A DNA stretch of 64,000 bases from Mycobacterium sp. 050128 (GCF_036409155.1 NZ_JAZGLW010000001.1:2356001-2420000), one strand, 5' to 3'. Counted from the first letter of the stretch, positions 53,164 through 62,228 are shown. Made by a program: numbers and translations. Notes: generated from the letters alone by a model not told the origin.

Positions 53164-53796
53164 GTGGTCACCACAACCCGGCGTGGACGCCCGACGCAGG
53201 CCGAAGCCAAGAAGCTGCAACACAAGCTGCGCAATGCGGCCGTCGCGACCTTTGTCACGCACGGATATGACGGCACCAGCATGGACGCGATCGCCAAGGC
53301 GGCCGGCATCACTCGGCGCACTCTCTATGCGCGCTACTCGGACAAGCGCGCGGTTTTCCTCGACGTCATTCCCTGGGCGCTCACCCGGAGGATGGAGCGT
53401 GAAGACACCCCGGAATTCGACGACGGCAACCTGCGGGCCGCCCTGGTCGCGGCGGGTCGGGCCGGTCTGACGCGGGCGATCGATCCCGACATCGTGCGGC
53501 TGAAGCGGATCGCCGTGAACGAGTCGGCGCGGTTCCCGGAGTTCGCGGTCAGCGCGCACTCCATGACCTGGTCGGCGCGCCACCGGCAGGTGATGAATCT
53601 GCTCCGTCACTATCAAGACGCCGGAACCATCGAGATCGACGATCTCGAGCTGACCGCCGGCCACTTCATCGCGGCGGTCGAACATCTGCCCGGACGGCTG
53701 GCGGACAGCGGTATCTACCGCAGTCCCGAGGAAGAGGAGCGCCACTTGCAGCACGCCGTAGATCTGTTTCTGCGCGGCATCCTGCGTCGCGACTGA
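53164..53796 (+). CDS. TetR family transcriptional regulator
   Basis: A 210-residue TetR regulator with the helix-turn-helix FVTHGYDGTSMDAIAKAAGI followed by TRRTLYARYSDKRAVFLDVI. The C-terminal ligand-binding half is not diagnostic. The start is either the GTG at 53164 (taken here because a palindrome covers the alternative) or the ATG at 53152. It is divergent from the CMD/HIBADH operon and probably represses it. Confidence 0.9.
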   Translation: MVTTTRRGRPTQAEAKKLQHKLRNAAVATFVTHGYDGTSMDAIAKAAGITRRTLYARYSDKRAVFLDVIPWALTRRMEREDTPEFDDGNLRAALVAAGRAGLTRAIDPDIVRLKRIAVNESARFPEFAVSAHSMTWSARHRQVMNLLRHYQDAGTIEIDDLELTAGHFIAAVEHLPGRLADSGIYRSPEEEERHLQHAVDLFLRGILRRD

Positions 53797-53803
53797 ACAC
53801 GCG

Positions 53804-54541
53804 ATGGCCTGGCCTGGGTTGGTACTGGTGCATGGGGGCGCCCATGCCGCTGATTGCTGGGATCTCACCATTGCCGAATTAGCCTAACAGACACCGGAAT
53901 TACCGGTGCTCGCGGTCGATCTACCCGGCCGCGGTGGCAGGCCGGCAGATCTGACGGCCGTCACGATCACCGACTGGGTGAACTCCGCGGTCGCCGATAT
54001 CGACGCCGCCGGCCTCAACGAGGTTGTGATCGTGGGGCATTCGATGGGCGGGCTGACCGTTCCGGGCATCGTGGCGAAGCTCGGGGCCGTGCGCGTAAAG
54101 GAGATGATCCTGTTGGCCGCGTTCGTGCCACCGCAGGGCGCGTCGGTGGTGGAAACGCTGCGCGGGCCCCTGGTCCCGTTGGCCCGATCCGCGGGCCGGA
54201 TTCGCCGGTCGGTCCCAATGCCAAGGGCGCTAGCGTTTTTCGCGTTCTGTAACGGGATGACGCGTGAGCAACGCGCGCTGACCCTGTCGCGACTGTGCCT
54301 GGAATCGCCGAACGTCATCTTCGAACCGGCCGACCGCAGCGACCTGCCCGGCGCGGTGCCGCGGACGTGGATCATGACGCTGGCCGATCGAGCGTTGTCG
54401 CAGCGCCAGCAGCTGGGCGCGATCGAATCCCTCGGCGGTGTCGACACGATGCTCTGCGTCGACGCCTGCCACGACGTGATGTTCTCTCGCCCGCGCTGGC
54501 TGGCCACCACGCTGGCCGATCGGTGCCGGGTGTATCGGTGA
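53804..54541 (+). pseudogene. alpha/beta hydrolase interrupted by an in-frame stop
   Basis: The first 27 codons from ATG 53804 (LVLVHGGAHAADCWDLTI) encode the first strand and HGG oxyanion segment of an alpha/beta hydrolase. A TAA at 53885-53887 then interrupts the same frame. Reading on in that frame gives the rest of the protein: the LAVDLPGRGGRP segment, the nucleophile elbow GHSMGG and the catalytic His in DACHDVMFSRP. No frameshift is needed. A shorter product starting at GTG 53906 would lack the oxyanion segment. A nonsense mutation is the simplest explanation; a sequencing error is not excluded. Confidence 0.82.
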
Positions 54542-54604
54542 AAGATCGCGCTACCAATTGCACGCTACGTTGCATCAGAAGGCATGTGCCGAAAGGGAGA
54601 GACC

Positions 54605-55261
54605 ATGACGGGAGCGAGCAGCGACGTCTGGGAAGTGATGTCCACGGCCCGAACGATCCGGCGCTTTACCGACGAGCCGGTCGACGACTTCACCTTGGCG
54701 CAGTGCCTGGAAGCCGCGAGGTGGGCGCCGTCGGGCGCCAACGCGCAAGGCTGGCGCTTCGTCGTGTTGCGCTCACCCAAGCAGCGGGCCGTCGTGGCCA
54801 AGGCCGCCGCCCACGCCCTGGAAGTGATCGAGCCGGTCTATGGAATGACCCGGCCCGCCGCCGACGACAACAGCCGGCGCGCCCGCACCTACCGCGCGAC
54901 GTACGAATTGCATGACCGGGCCGGTGAATTCACCTCGGTCTTGTTCGCGCAGCAGCATTACCCGACGGCGTCCGAGCTGCTGCTGGGCGGATCGATCTTT
55001 CCCGCCATGCAGAACTTCCTGCTGGCCGCTCGCGCCCAGGGTCTTGGTGCCTGCATGACCAGCTGGGCTTCCTACGGCGGCGAGCAGTTGCTGCGCGACG
55101 CCGTCGGTGTGCCCGACGGCTGGCTGGTCGCGGGCCACATCGTGGTCGGCTGGCCCGCAGGAAAGCACGGCCCACTTCGTCGCCGCCCGCTCGGCGAGTT
55201 CGTCAATCTCGACCACTGGGACGAGTCCGCCAGCAGCCTTTTCGCCGATCCCGCGGGCTGA
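54605..55261 (+). CDS. nitroreductase family protein
   Basis: A 218-residue flavin-dependent nitroreductase-fold protein: ARTIRRFTDEPVDDFTL, the FMN-binding EAARWAPSGANAQGWRF and GLGACMTSWASYGGEQLLR with VVGWPAGKHGP near the end. These are FMN/NAD(P)H enzymes that reduce nitro groups, quinones or similar acceptors. GGGAGAG precedes the ATG. It stands alone between the hydrolase pseudogene and the acyl-CoA dehydrogenase pair, with a GC-rich inverted-repeat region downstream. Confidence 0.9.
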   Translation: MTGASSDVWEVMSTARTIRRFTDEPVDDFTLAQCLEAARWAPSGANAQGWRFVVLRSPKQRAVVAKAAAHALEVIEPVYGMTRPAADDNSRRARTYRATYELHDRAGEFTSVLFAQQHYPTASELLLGGSIFPAMQNFLLAARAQGLGACMTSWASYGGEQLLRDAVGVPDGWLVAGHIVVGWPAGKHGPLRRRPLGEFVNLDHWDESASSLFADPAG

Positions 55262-55301
55262 CCGGCGGCCAAGCCGGCGCCCACTGGCCGAGCCCCCGGC
55301 G

Positions 55302-55344
55302 AGCCGGGCGCTCGAACTCTTGAGCCCGGCTGGCCGGGCGCTCG
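55302..55344. repeat. GC-rich inverted and direct repeat, possible terminator
   Basis: AGCCGGGC (55302-55309) and GCCCGGCT (55324-55331) can form an eight-bp stem with a 14-base loop, and GCCGGGCGCTCG occurs directly repeated at 55303-55314 and 55333-55344, 30 bp apart. The element lies 40-80 bp after the nitroreductase stop. There is no T-run, so termination is only possible, not shown. Confidence 0.45.
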
Positions 55345-55400
55345 CGGCGCCTGCATTGTGTACCTCATACGCCGAAATCGAGATTATTACTTCCAGAAGG

Positions 55401-55415
55401 GAGAATGTTATTCTC
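55401..55415. promoter_or_regulatory. GAGAAT-N3-ATTCTC operator copy F (perfect)
   Basis: GAGAAT-GTT-ATTCTC is a perfect inverted repeat 31 bp upstream of the ATG of the small acyl-CoA dehydrogenase at 55447. The spacing is similar to the copies in front of the P450 and the CoA transferase. Confidence 0.8.
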
Positions 55416-55446
55416 GCGATGGCGGTGACGACAGGAGGCGGCCCCA

Positions 55447-56445
55447 ATGCTGTTGGAGTTCGATGCTGATCAGAGACTGTGGCAGGACACGGTGCGGGAC
55501 GCCGTCGCAAAGCAGTGCCCGCCCTCGCTGGTGCGCAGCGTGGCCGAGGATGGCGTAGACCCGAGCCCGCTGTGGAAGTCGTATGTCGACCAGGGCTGGA
55601 CCGAGCTGAACGAATCGGACAGCGCCGTCGAGCTGGCCATCGTGCTCGAAGAACTAGGCCGCGCAACCGATCCCACGCCGTTTCTGGCGACGATGAGCCA
55701 GTTCGCGCCGCTCGTAGCCGACCGGTTCGACCCACACCAGTCGGGCACCGCGGTGTACAGCGGGGTCGTGGCGCACCGCGACGCCGAGGGCTGGGTGCTG
55801 GATGGCACCGCACGCCACGTCCTGGACGGCGATCGCGCGGACCGGCTGGCGGTCGTGACCGACGCGGGGGTCTTCCTCGTCGCGGCCGGTCAGGTCTCGG
55901 CGCGGCGCGCCTCGGTGTTCGACCCGGTGCTGCACGTCGCCGACCTGTCGTTCGCCGAGGTCCGCGTGCCCGACAGCGAGCGGCTGACCGTCGACGCGGA
56001 ACGCGCTCATCATCTGGCGCTGACCGGCATGGCCATCACGATGGTCGGCGCATGTCAACGCATCCTCGACCTGGTGCTCGAGCACGTCAAAAGCCGCCAG
56101 CAATTCGGCGCACCGATCGGCTCCTTCCAGGCCGTGCAGCACAAGGCCGCCGACATGCACGTCGCGGTGGAACGTGCTCGCGCACTTGCCTACTTCGCCG
56201 CGCTGACGATCGCGACCGACGATCCGCGCCGTCGGCTGGCCGCCGCGATGGCCAAAGCCTCGGCGGGGGAGTGCCAGTCGTTGGTATTCCGGCACGGGTT
56301 GCAGCTGCACGGCGCAATGGGCTTCACCTGGGAGAACGACCTGCAGTTCGCACTGAAACGGGCCAAAGCGGGCGAACTGATGCTCGGCGGCGCCGCCGAG
56401 CACCGGGCGCGGATCGCGGAGGAATACCGTGCAGCTGACTTTTGA
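55447..56445 (+). CDS. acyl-CoA dehydrogenase, small subunit-like
   Basis: A 332-residue acyl-CoA dehydrogenase-fold protein with a reduced middle domain. It contains AVELAIVLEELGRATDPTPF, the helical core SRQQFGAPIGSFQAVQHKAADM and FRHGLQLHGAMGFTWENDLQ at the end. The S-E-P-G-x-G-S-D flavin motif is not seen. Its 3' end overlaps the start of the full-length paralogue at 56429 by 17 nt, so the two probably form an alpha2beta2 enzyme like the steroid acyl-CoA dehydrogenases. A perfect operator box is upstream. Confidence 0.88.
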   Translation: MLLEFDADQRLWQDTVRDAVAKQCPPSLVRSVAEDGVDPSPLWKSYVDQGWTELNESDSAVELAIVLEELGRATDPTPFLATMSQFAPLVADRFDPHQSGTAVYSGVVAHRDAEGWVLDGTARHVLDGDRADRLAVVTDAGVFLVAAGQVSARRASVFDPVLHVADLSFAEVRVPDSERLTVDAERAHHLALTGMAITMVGACQRILDLVLEHVKSRQQFGAPIGSFQAVQHKAADMHVAVERARALAYFAALTIATDDPRRRLAAAMAKASAGECQSLVFRHGLQLHGAMGFTWENDLQFALKRAKAGELMLGGAAEHRARIAEEYRAADF

Positions 56446-57601
56446 TTCCGACGTCGAGGACTTCCGGGCGCAGTTCTCGGCCTTCCTCGACGAAAACCTG
56501 CCTCCCGCAAGCGAAACGCTCGAGCGGCCACGGTCGGTCTCGCATATGCCGCAGTGGGCACGCGACTGGCAGCGGCTGCTGTTCGACAACGGCTGGCTGC
56601 TGCCCAGTCAGCCACCGGAATTCGGCGGGCGCAATGCGAGCGTCATACAGCAGTTCGTCTACCTGGAGGAGCTCAGCCGGCGGCGGATCTACCACAGCTT
56701 CAACCCCCAAGGCGTGAATATCGTTGGCGCCTCACTGTTGTCGTTCGGCAGTGACGAGCAGAAGCGACGCTGGGCGGTGCCGATCCTGCGGGCCGAGATC
56801 ACGGCTTCCCTCGGCATGAGTGAGCCCAGCGCGGGCTCCGATCTGGCGTCGCTGCGTACTCGCGCGGTGCTGGACGGCGATCACTTCGTGGTCAACGGAC
56901 AGAAGGTGTGGACCTCGGGTGCCCACGATGCCGACGTCCTACTGACGTTCGTCCGTACCAATCCAGATGTGCCGAAGCACAAGGGAATCAGCGTGCTGAT
57001 CATCCCGACCGACACCCCGGGTCTGGTGCGGCGGCCGTTTCCGTCGATCTGCGGCATCGACGATCTGGACTTCAACGAGGTGTTCTTCACCGACGTGCGG
57101 GTGCCCGCGGAGAATCTGGTCGGCGAGATCGACCAGGGATGGAAGGTGGCTAACGGGTCGCTCGGGCACGAGCGCACGATGATGTGGCTGGGTTTCGCGG
57201 ATCGACTCGACAACATGATCGACGACTTCCGCCCGGGCACCGAGGTCGAGCGCGACCAGTACGCGTCCACGATCATGGACAAGCAGGCACTGCGCCTGTT
57301 GGGCTCGGTGGCACTGGCCCGCGCTGCGCGCGGCGAAGACGACGTGGCCGCGATCTCGGTACTCAAGCTGCTCGGGTCCGAGGCCGAGTTGCGTGGGATG
57401 GAGCTAGCGCTGACGTCCGCGGGATCCGACGGGCTCGTGCACCCGAGTTTGACCGGGCCGTACGCGCACATGAACCTCGACCACTATTTCGCCAGCTGGT
57501 TCGAGCGCTATGCGCGAAGCTTTTCCGGCACCATCGCCGGCGGCACCTCCGAGATCCAGCGCAACATCATCGCCCAGCGCGTGCTCGGCCTACCGCGCTA
57601 A
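56429..57601 (+). CDS. acyl-CoA dehydrogenase, paralogue 3 of 3
   Basis: A 390-residue acyl-CoA dehydrogenase with TASLGMSEPSAGSDLASL, VNGQKVWTSGAHDADV and the ending IAGGTSEIQRNIIAQRVLGL. It is closely similar to the genes at 18616 and 44646. The usual EPGAG is EPSAG here. It starts with GTG inside the end of the small subunit-like gene (17-nt overlap), which is strong evidence for coupled expression. It is the only one of the three paralogues with a small partner directly beside it. Confidence 0.93.
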   Translation: MQLTFDSDVEDFRAQFSAFLDENLPPASETLERPRSVSHMPQWARDWQRLLFDNGWLLPSQPPEFGGRNASVIQQFVYLEELSRRRIYHSFNPQGVNIVGASLLSFGSDEQKRRWAVPILRAEITASLGMSEPSAGSDLASLRTRAVLDGDHFVVNGQKVWTSGAHDADVLLTFVRTNPDVPKHKGISVLIIPTDTPGLVRRPFPSICGIDDLDFNEVFFTDVRVPAENLVGEIDQGWKVANGSLGHERTMMWLGFADRLDNMIDDFRPGTEVERDQYASTIMDKQALRLLGSVALARAARGEDDVAAISVLKLLGSEAELRGMELALTSAGSDGLVHPSLTGPYAHMNLDHYFASWFERYARSFSGTIAGGTSEIQRNIIAQRVLGLPR

Positions 57602-57703
57602 TCCGCGCGGTTCGCTTCGCCAGCACGTCGAGCGGGAAAGCAACTTCACATTCGGCGACGGAAGGCCGAGTTGCCTTCAATCGCAACGGCATTCAACGAT
57701 CTT

Positions 57704-58276
57704 CTAGACCGGGTCGAATTTGGTGATCAGCCAGTTGCCGTTGACGCGGATCAAACTCACCAGCACACTGCTGGAAGACATCGCCGGGTCGGGATTGTCC
57801 TTGCTCGTGGTGCTCTGATCGACCAACACCAGCACGACGGCAGAGTCCGGATGTAATTCCTGAACCGCGGCTCCCAACACCCGGGCGTTGGTTTTCAGTG
57901 ACTTCTGTTTGGCTGCCGGAGCCACGATCTGTTCGGTGAACTGGTTGTAGTACGACAAGAAGTCCCCGGACAGGTGAGACTTGGCGGCGGCGAAGTCTTT
58001 GTCGAGTGTGTCGGGTGAGTAGGACAGCAACGCGACCGTTCCGTCGGACGCCGAACTCACGACCGCGCTCGCGACGCTGGCGTCGGTTTGTTTGTCGGGT
58101 CGGTACTGCTTGAAGTACAGCCATGTCGCCGCGCCACCGGATAGCAGCAGGAGCAAAACCAGAACAACGGGAACGACTTTCACCCTGCGCGACGTGCGTG
58201 GCTCGCTACGTCCACCCTGTTCCGTTTGATCCGAAGAGTCGTCGGCAGCGTCGACGCTGTCGTCGTCCTTGCTCAT
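57704..58276 (-). CDS. Mce-associated-type membrane protein
   Basis: A 190-residue protein: an acidic cytoplasmic N-terminus, one transmembrane segment ([22 protein letters not shown], about residues 33-54) and an extracytoplasmic domain of the Mce-associated type with [21 protein letters not shown]. Such proteins stabilise Mce lipid importers. No mce genes are in the window, so this is an orphan copy. The ATG overlaps the stop of its neighbour (ATGA), and the two should be made together. Confidence 0.83.
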   Translation of the reverse strand: MSKDDDSVDAADDSSDQTEQGGRSEPRTSRRVKVVPVVLVLLLLLSGGAATWLYFKQYRPDKQTDASVASAVVSSASDGTVALLSYSPDTLDKDFAAAKSHLSGDFLSYYNQFTEQIVAPAAKQKSLKTNARVLGAAVQELHPDSAVVLVLVDQSTTSKDNPDPAMSSSSVLVSLIRVNGNWLITKFDPV

Positions 58277-59244
58277 GGAATGAACTCCAGTTTGGACATC
58301 TTGTATTGCCCGCCGTCTTCTGTGACGGTCACCCGCAGCCGCCACCTTCGTGGTTCGTCTTTGGCGCCCGCCGCGTTGGTGATCCGCGACGTCGCGGCCA
58401 CAAGTACCAGTGCGGAATTCCCGTCAACGGATTGCACGGCCGCCGCATTCACGGTTCCCTGGGTGACGACTTTGGACTGCTCGACGACGGTCGTGAAATC
58501 TTTTGAGCGCTGCTGGAAATCGTCCCTGAACTGGCCGGTCGAGCTGTCGATCACCCGCTGGACGTCTTCCTTGGCCCGATTGAAGTCCAAGGAAGTCATG
58601 TTGACGACACCTTGTCTGGCCCCGGCAACGAAGTTCGCGATGCGCTGGTTGCGCTCGGTGTTTTCATGATGCTGCCACAACATGTATCCGCTCGCCCCGA
58701 CGAATACGCAGATGAGAAGGATGACCGCCGCTTTCCACGCCACGGACAGTGATGGCCACCGCACGCGTCGTCGGGAGTCGGCCGACTCGAGTTCGGGTTC
58801 GGCGTCTTCCGGCGTTTCGTCGGAGGCTTCTGCCTCGCTCTTGGCCTCGGCGGTATCGGTTACGCCGGTGACGGTCGCCGTGTCGTCGGAGTCGGCGGCG
58901 TCCTCGTCGGTGCGCGCGTCCTCGGTGTCGGATTCCTCGGCGCCGGTTGCGTCGGTGTCGGATTCCTCGGTGTCGGCGCCGGTTGCGTCGGTGTCGGTGT
59001 CGGTGTCATCGATCTTCGCCTCGGCGGTATCGGCCGCGGCCCCATCGGCTTCCGGGGCTTCTTCGGCGGTTTCGGCGGTCTGCGCCTGCGCGTCCTGCAA
59101 CTCGCGGCGGAGCCGGGCGGCCCGGGCGCGGGCACGCGCCGCGGCGGCCAGTGCTTCGGCTTCGGCGGCTTCGGCCTCGGCTTCCGCGATCAACGCCATG
59201 GCTTTCGATGTGGCGTCTTGCGGCGGTTTCTTCGCCTCAGCCAA
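58273..59244 (-). CDS. Mce-associated-type membrane protein with coiled-coil and acidic repeats
   Basis: A 323-residue protein. Residues 1-55 are a predicted coiled coil rich in Ala, Glu and Arg. Residues about 60-160 are low-complexity Asp/Glu/Thr-rich repeats ([21 protein letters not shown]), followed by a basic patch, one transmembrane segment ([18 protein letters not shown]) and a Mce-associated domain with [20 protein letters not shown]. It pairs with the preceding gene. The acidic region is unusually long for this family and its function is unknown. Confidence 0.83.
   Translation of the reverse strand: MAEAKKPPQDATSKAMALIAEAEAEAAEAEALAAAARARARAARLRRELQDAQAQTAETAEEAPEADGAAADTAEAKIDDTDTDTDATGADTEESDTDATGAEESDTEDARTDEDAADSDDTATVTGVTDTAEAKSEAEASDETPEDAEPELESADSRRRVRWPSLSVAWKAAVILLICVFVGASGYMLWQHHENTERNQRIANFVAGARQGVVNMTSLDFNRAKEDVQRVIDSSTGQFRDDFQQRSKDFTTVVEQSKVVTQGTVNAAAVQSVDGNSALVLVAATSRITNAAGAKDEPRRWRLRVTVTEDGGQYKMSKLEFIP
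58850..59060 (-). repeat. acidic low-complexity repeat tract
   Basis: Short imperfect repeats of a cctcggtgtcgg-like unit (plus strand) encode Thr-Asp and Glu-Ser-Asp-Thr units inside the Mce-associated protein. Such tracts expand and contract easily. Confidence 0.7.
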
Positions 59245-59279
59245 AATGCTTGCTCCCCGTTGATAAACGTCTCACGCGG

Positions 59280-59708
59280 CTACCATCGCACGAGCGTAAA
59301 CGGATAGGTGTTGCTGCCCCCGGGCGCGCCGTTGCAACCCGTGTTGAATGTGGAGACGACCTCACCCGCGAGCGTCACCGCATCCCACGAATAGACGTCA
59401 TGCGACGGGAAGAACTGCACCACGCATCGAACACCGTCGGGCACATCAACAGTCATCGTGTAGCGGCCGTTGGACAGGTGAGCGTCTGACTTCCACGGTG
59501 CCGCTTGCCCGTTGGGTTGCGGAACCGCCTCAATGGTCAGGCATCCCGGCGCTTTAGGAGTGCACGTCGCAAGGGCCCAGACCCAGAGGTGCCCGGTTTC
59601 CCGGGTCGTGTCCACCCGGTAGTTGCCAATGGACATGTCCGCGTGGGCGGTCGGCGCGGCAACCAGAGCAGCCGTGGCGAGCGCAAGGCTCGCTGCGAAA
59701 GTCTTCAC
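59280..59708 (-). CDS. secreted small protein
   Basis: A 142-residue protein with a signal peptide (VKTFAASLALATAALVAAPTAHA, cleavage expected after AHA). The mature part has four cysteines and a compact beta-rich look (MSIGNYRVDTTRETGHLWVW, SNGRYTMTVDVPDGVRC). It is similar in style to small secreted mycobacterial proteins of unknown role. I chose the GTG at 59708 because GGAGA lies before it; an ATG at 59723 gives five more residues. Confidence 0.78.
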   Translation of the reverse strand: MKTFAASLALATAALVAAPTAHADMSIGNYRVDTTRETGHLWVWALATCTPKAPGCLTIEAVPQPNGQAAPWKSDAHLSNGRYTMTVDVPDGVRCVVQFFPSHDVYSWDAVTLAGEVVSTFNTGCNGAPGGSNTYPFTLVRW

Positions 59709-59821
59709 CGGAGGGTCTCCCATCTGTGCACACGCGCTGGCCTCAAATATAAGGCGCGGTCATGCTGAACAGGCCTACTCGGAAAAACCGCGGCAGTCAA
59801 CGGCGGGTGCGCCTAGGTCTG

Positions 59822-61186
59822 CTAGTCGATGACGGCGACGTCCGTACGCTCGGTGACCGGCAGCGCCAGTTGCTGCTCGTCGCAGATGCGCTGCAGCTTG
59901 TCCAGCGTTTCGTCCAGGCCAGCGCCGATCTTGGTGCCAGGAGTAAAGGTCGCCGGCAGCTTCCGCATACCCTGGATGACGCCGATGGTCTCGTAGTGGA
60001 CGGTGCCTTCGGGGTCGCATCGATAGTCGGGCATCCGGTCGAGAACCGCCGTCAGCATGGACTTGAATACCGTACGCGCCACGTTGGACCCTTTGCATCG
60101 GTGCAAACCGAGGCCAAAACTGAAGTGACGGTTGCCTTTACGGTCCAGGACGATCTCGTCGGGGTCGGCGAACAGTGCGGGGTCGCGATTGGCCATGGCC
60201 CACGAAATCCACAGCCGTTCACCCTCTTTGAAATGATTGCCGTCAAGTTCGACGTCGTCGGCGAAGGTCCTGCCGTCACCGGCGGCCGGGGTGAAGTAAC
60301 GCAGAAATTCCTCGGTTGCGGAGTCGAGCAGGGCGTCCCGGTTCTTGGACAGCCGCTCGCGCTCGGCGGGGTTTTCCGAAAGCCATTCCAGGGTGTGGGC
60401 GGTCAGCGCCGTCGTGGTGTCGAAGCCCCCACCGATGACCAGGCCGAGGTTGCCGAGTATCTCGAGATCCGGGGCGGGCTCTCCGTCGATCCGCAACTGC
60501 AGCAGCCCGTTGACGATGCCCGGCCGCGGATTCTCGCGGATCTCGATCATGTTGTTGACCATGTCGAGGCCCATCTCCCGGTGCATCGCGGTGACCTTTT
60601 CGATGTCGGGGGAGTGCTCCGGCGTGTAGACCGCCGCGTGCACCGGCTCGCTGTACAGCGCCCACTTTTTCAGCGGAATGCCCAGCATCGCCAATGTCAG
60701 CACGGCAGGCACGACGTTCGCCAGGTCGTCGACGAAATCGATGCTGCCCGTTTCGATTTTCTCGTCGAGGCACGCGCGAGTGATGTCGTGGATGAAGGGT
60801 TCCCAGCGCTTGACCGCGGCCGGCGACAGGTAGGGGTTCAACACGTTGCGGTAGGTACGGTGGTCGGGCTCGTCCATCTCGAGGATGCCCCCGCGCACCG
60901 CGGCGACGCGGCTCGCCGTCGGGATGGAGATGCCCTTGTAGCCGCGGCGTTCGTTATGGATGTCGTGGTCGTTGGAGACCACCGGGCAACGGGCGAGTTC
61001 GAAGACTTCGTGGCTGCCGGCCGCGACCCAGTGCCCTCCGTACGTCTCGGTCCACGCCATCGGGCACTTGGCGTGCATCTCCTCGGTGATCTGTTTGAAC
61101 TGTGACCGGTACTCCGGGGCGTTTCGGTCAAAGTGGTACGTCGGCTTGTTCCGGTCGCCGTCGCTCACCACATCGTCGACGCTCAA
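59822..61186 (-). CDS. cytochrome P450
   Basis: A 454-residue P450. The I-helix reads GGGFDTTTA (D256/T257), with Asp instead of the usual Glu, ExxR is E293/R296 and the heme loop SFGLGLHRCKG places the axial Cys at 364. It has an extended C-terminal segment after the last strand. The start is TTG at 61186 with GGGAG eight bases before it. A ferredoxin gene is 14 bp upstream, so the two are an operon. Confidence 0.94.
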   Translation of the reverse strand: MSVDDVVSDGDRNKPTYHFDRNAPEYRSQFKQITEEMHAKCPMAWTETYGGHWVAAGSHEVFELARCPVVSNDHDIHNERRGYKGISIPTASRVAAVRGGILEMDEPDHRTYRNVLNPYLSPAAVKRWEPFIHDITRACLDEKIETGSIDFVDDLANVVPAVLTLAMLGIPLKKWALYSEPVHAAVYTPEHSPDIEKVTAMHREMGLDMVNNMIEIRENPRPGIVNGLLQLRIDGEPAPDLEILGNLGLVIGGGFDTTTALTAHTLEWLSENPAERERLSKNRDALLDSATEEFLRYFTPAAGDGRTFADDVELDGNHFKEGERLWISWAMANRDPALFADPDEIVLDRKGNRHFSFGLGLHRCKGSNVARTVFKSMLTAVLDRMPDYRCDPEGTVHYETIGVIQGMRKLPATFTPGTKIGAGLDETLDKLQRICDEQQLALPVTERTDVAVID

Positions 61187-61200
61187 GGTGCTATCTCCCT

Positions 61201-61401
61201 TTAGGTTTCGTTCGTGATCATGATCGCCTGCTCGGGGCACGAGTGCGCCGCCTCGCGCACCTGGTCCTGTTGGTCGGCCGGCACCACCTCATTGACCGCC
61301 GACGAACTGCCGTCAATGTCGCTGAGCACGAATGAATCCGGCGCAATCATCGCGCACAGGGTGTGACCCTGGCAGCGTTGCGAATCAACCCAGACCTTCA
61401 C
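61201..61401 (-). CDS. small [3Fe-4S]-type ferredoxin
   Basis: A 66-residue ferredoxin: VKVWVDSQRCQGHTLCAM contains the first Cys pair (C-x5-C) and HSCPEQAI the last. The start is GTG at 61401 with GGAGGAG upstream. It precedes the P450 gene in the same operon and is its probable electron donor. The SDR gene lies 65 bp further upstream. Confidence 0.92.
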   Translation of the reverse strand: MKVWVDSQRCQGHTLCAMIAPDSFVLSDIDGSSSAVNEVVPADQQDQVREAAHSCPEQAIMITNET

Positions 61402-61466
61402 GATGATGTCTCCTCCTGGGGGCTGCGGTGTGGCTGGCGTTACGGTAGTCCGGCTGACGACATCGC

Positions 61467-62168
61467 TCAGGTGTTTCGACCGCCGTTGACGCCCAATATC
61501 TGACCGGTGATGTAGCCGGCTTCCTCGGATATCAGGAACGCGCAGGCGGCAGCGATGTCTTCGGGCTTGCCGATCCGGCGTACCGGGGTCCGCGCGATGG
61601 TTTCGTCGATGTCGCCGAGGTAGCCGCGTTGCTCGGCGCTGCGCAGCATCGGGGTGTCGATGAAGCCGGGCGGCACCGCGTTGACCGTGATTCCGCTGGG
61701 ACCGTACTCGAGAGCCAGCGACTTGGTGAGCCCGTTGACCGCCGACTTGGCCGCGACATAGTGCGACATATAGGGAGCGCCGGAATGTGTGCTCGACGAC
61801 GAGATGTTGACGATCCGACCCCACCCCGCCTCGACCATGTCGGGCAGCACCGCTTGGGTCATATGGAAGACGCCGTGAAGGTTGACGTCGACGACACGCT
61901 GCCAGTCCTCGAACGTGATGTTGCTGAAGCGCTTGAATCCATCCAGGCCCGCGGCGTTGACCAGAACTGCGATCGGCCCCAATTGCGCGCGGATCGCCGA
62001 CAGCGCGGCATCCACCTGGGATCGATCGGTCACGTCGGCGGTGAACGACAGCTCGGCGTCCGACGGCTTCAGATCGACGGTCGCGACGTCCAGACCGTCG
62101 GCGCGCAGCCGGCGGGCCACCGCCAGACCAATCCCGGAGCCGCCACCGGTGACCACTGCGGTCTTCAC
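61467..62168 (-). CDS. SDR family oxidoreductase
   Basis: A 233-residue classical short-chain dehydrogenase: VVTGGGSGIGLAVARRL, NAAGLDGF, the catalytic Ser in VNISSSSTHSG and YVAAK, with an ITGQILGVNGG ending. It heads the SDR-ferredoxin-P450 operon and could oxidise the alcohol that the P450 makes. A regulon-type box is 60 bp upstream of its ATG. Confidence 0.92.
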   Translation of the reverse strand: MKTAVVTGGGSGIGLAVARRLRADGLDVATVDLKPSDAELSFTADVTDRSQVDAALSAIRAQLGPIAVLVNAAGLDGFKRFSNITFEDWQRVVDVNLHGVFHMTQAVLPDMVEAGWGRIVNISSSSTHSGAPYMSHYVAAKSAVNGLTKSLALEYGPSGITVNAVPPGFIDTPMLRSAEQRGYLGDIDETIARTPVRRIGKPEDIAAACAFLISEEAGYITGQILGVNGGRNT

Positions 62169-62228
62169 GCCATGGCCCCTGGGCTCAATGCGGCCATCTC
62201 AGTCACAAAGAATCTCCTTCGCAATTAT

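Noticed and set aside
58850..59060. Repeated units that might suggest a CRISPR array
   Set aside because: The units are short, degenerate, contiguous and in a reading frame that encodes acidic residues, so it is a coding repeat.
57704..59244. Possible mce operon
   Set aside because: Only Mce-associated proteins are present; no YrbE or MceA-F genes lie in the window.
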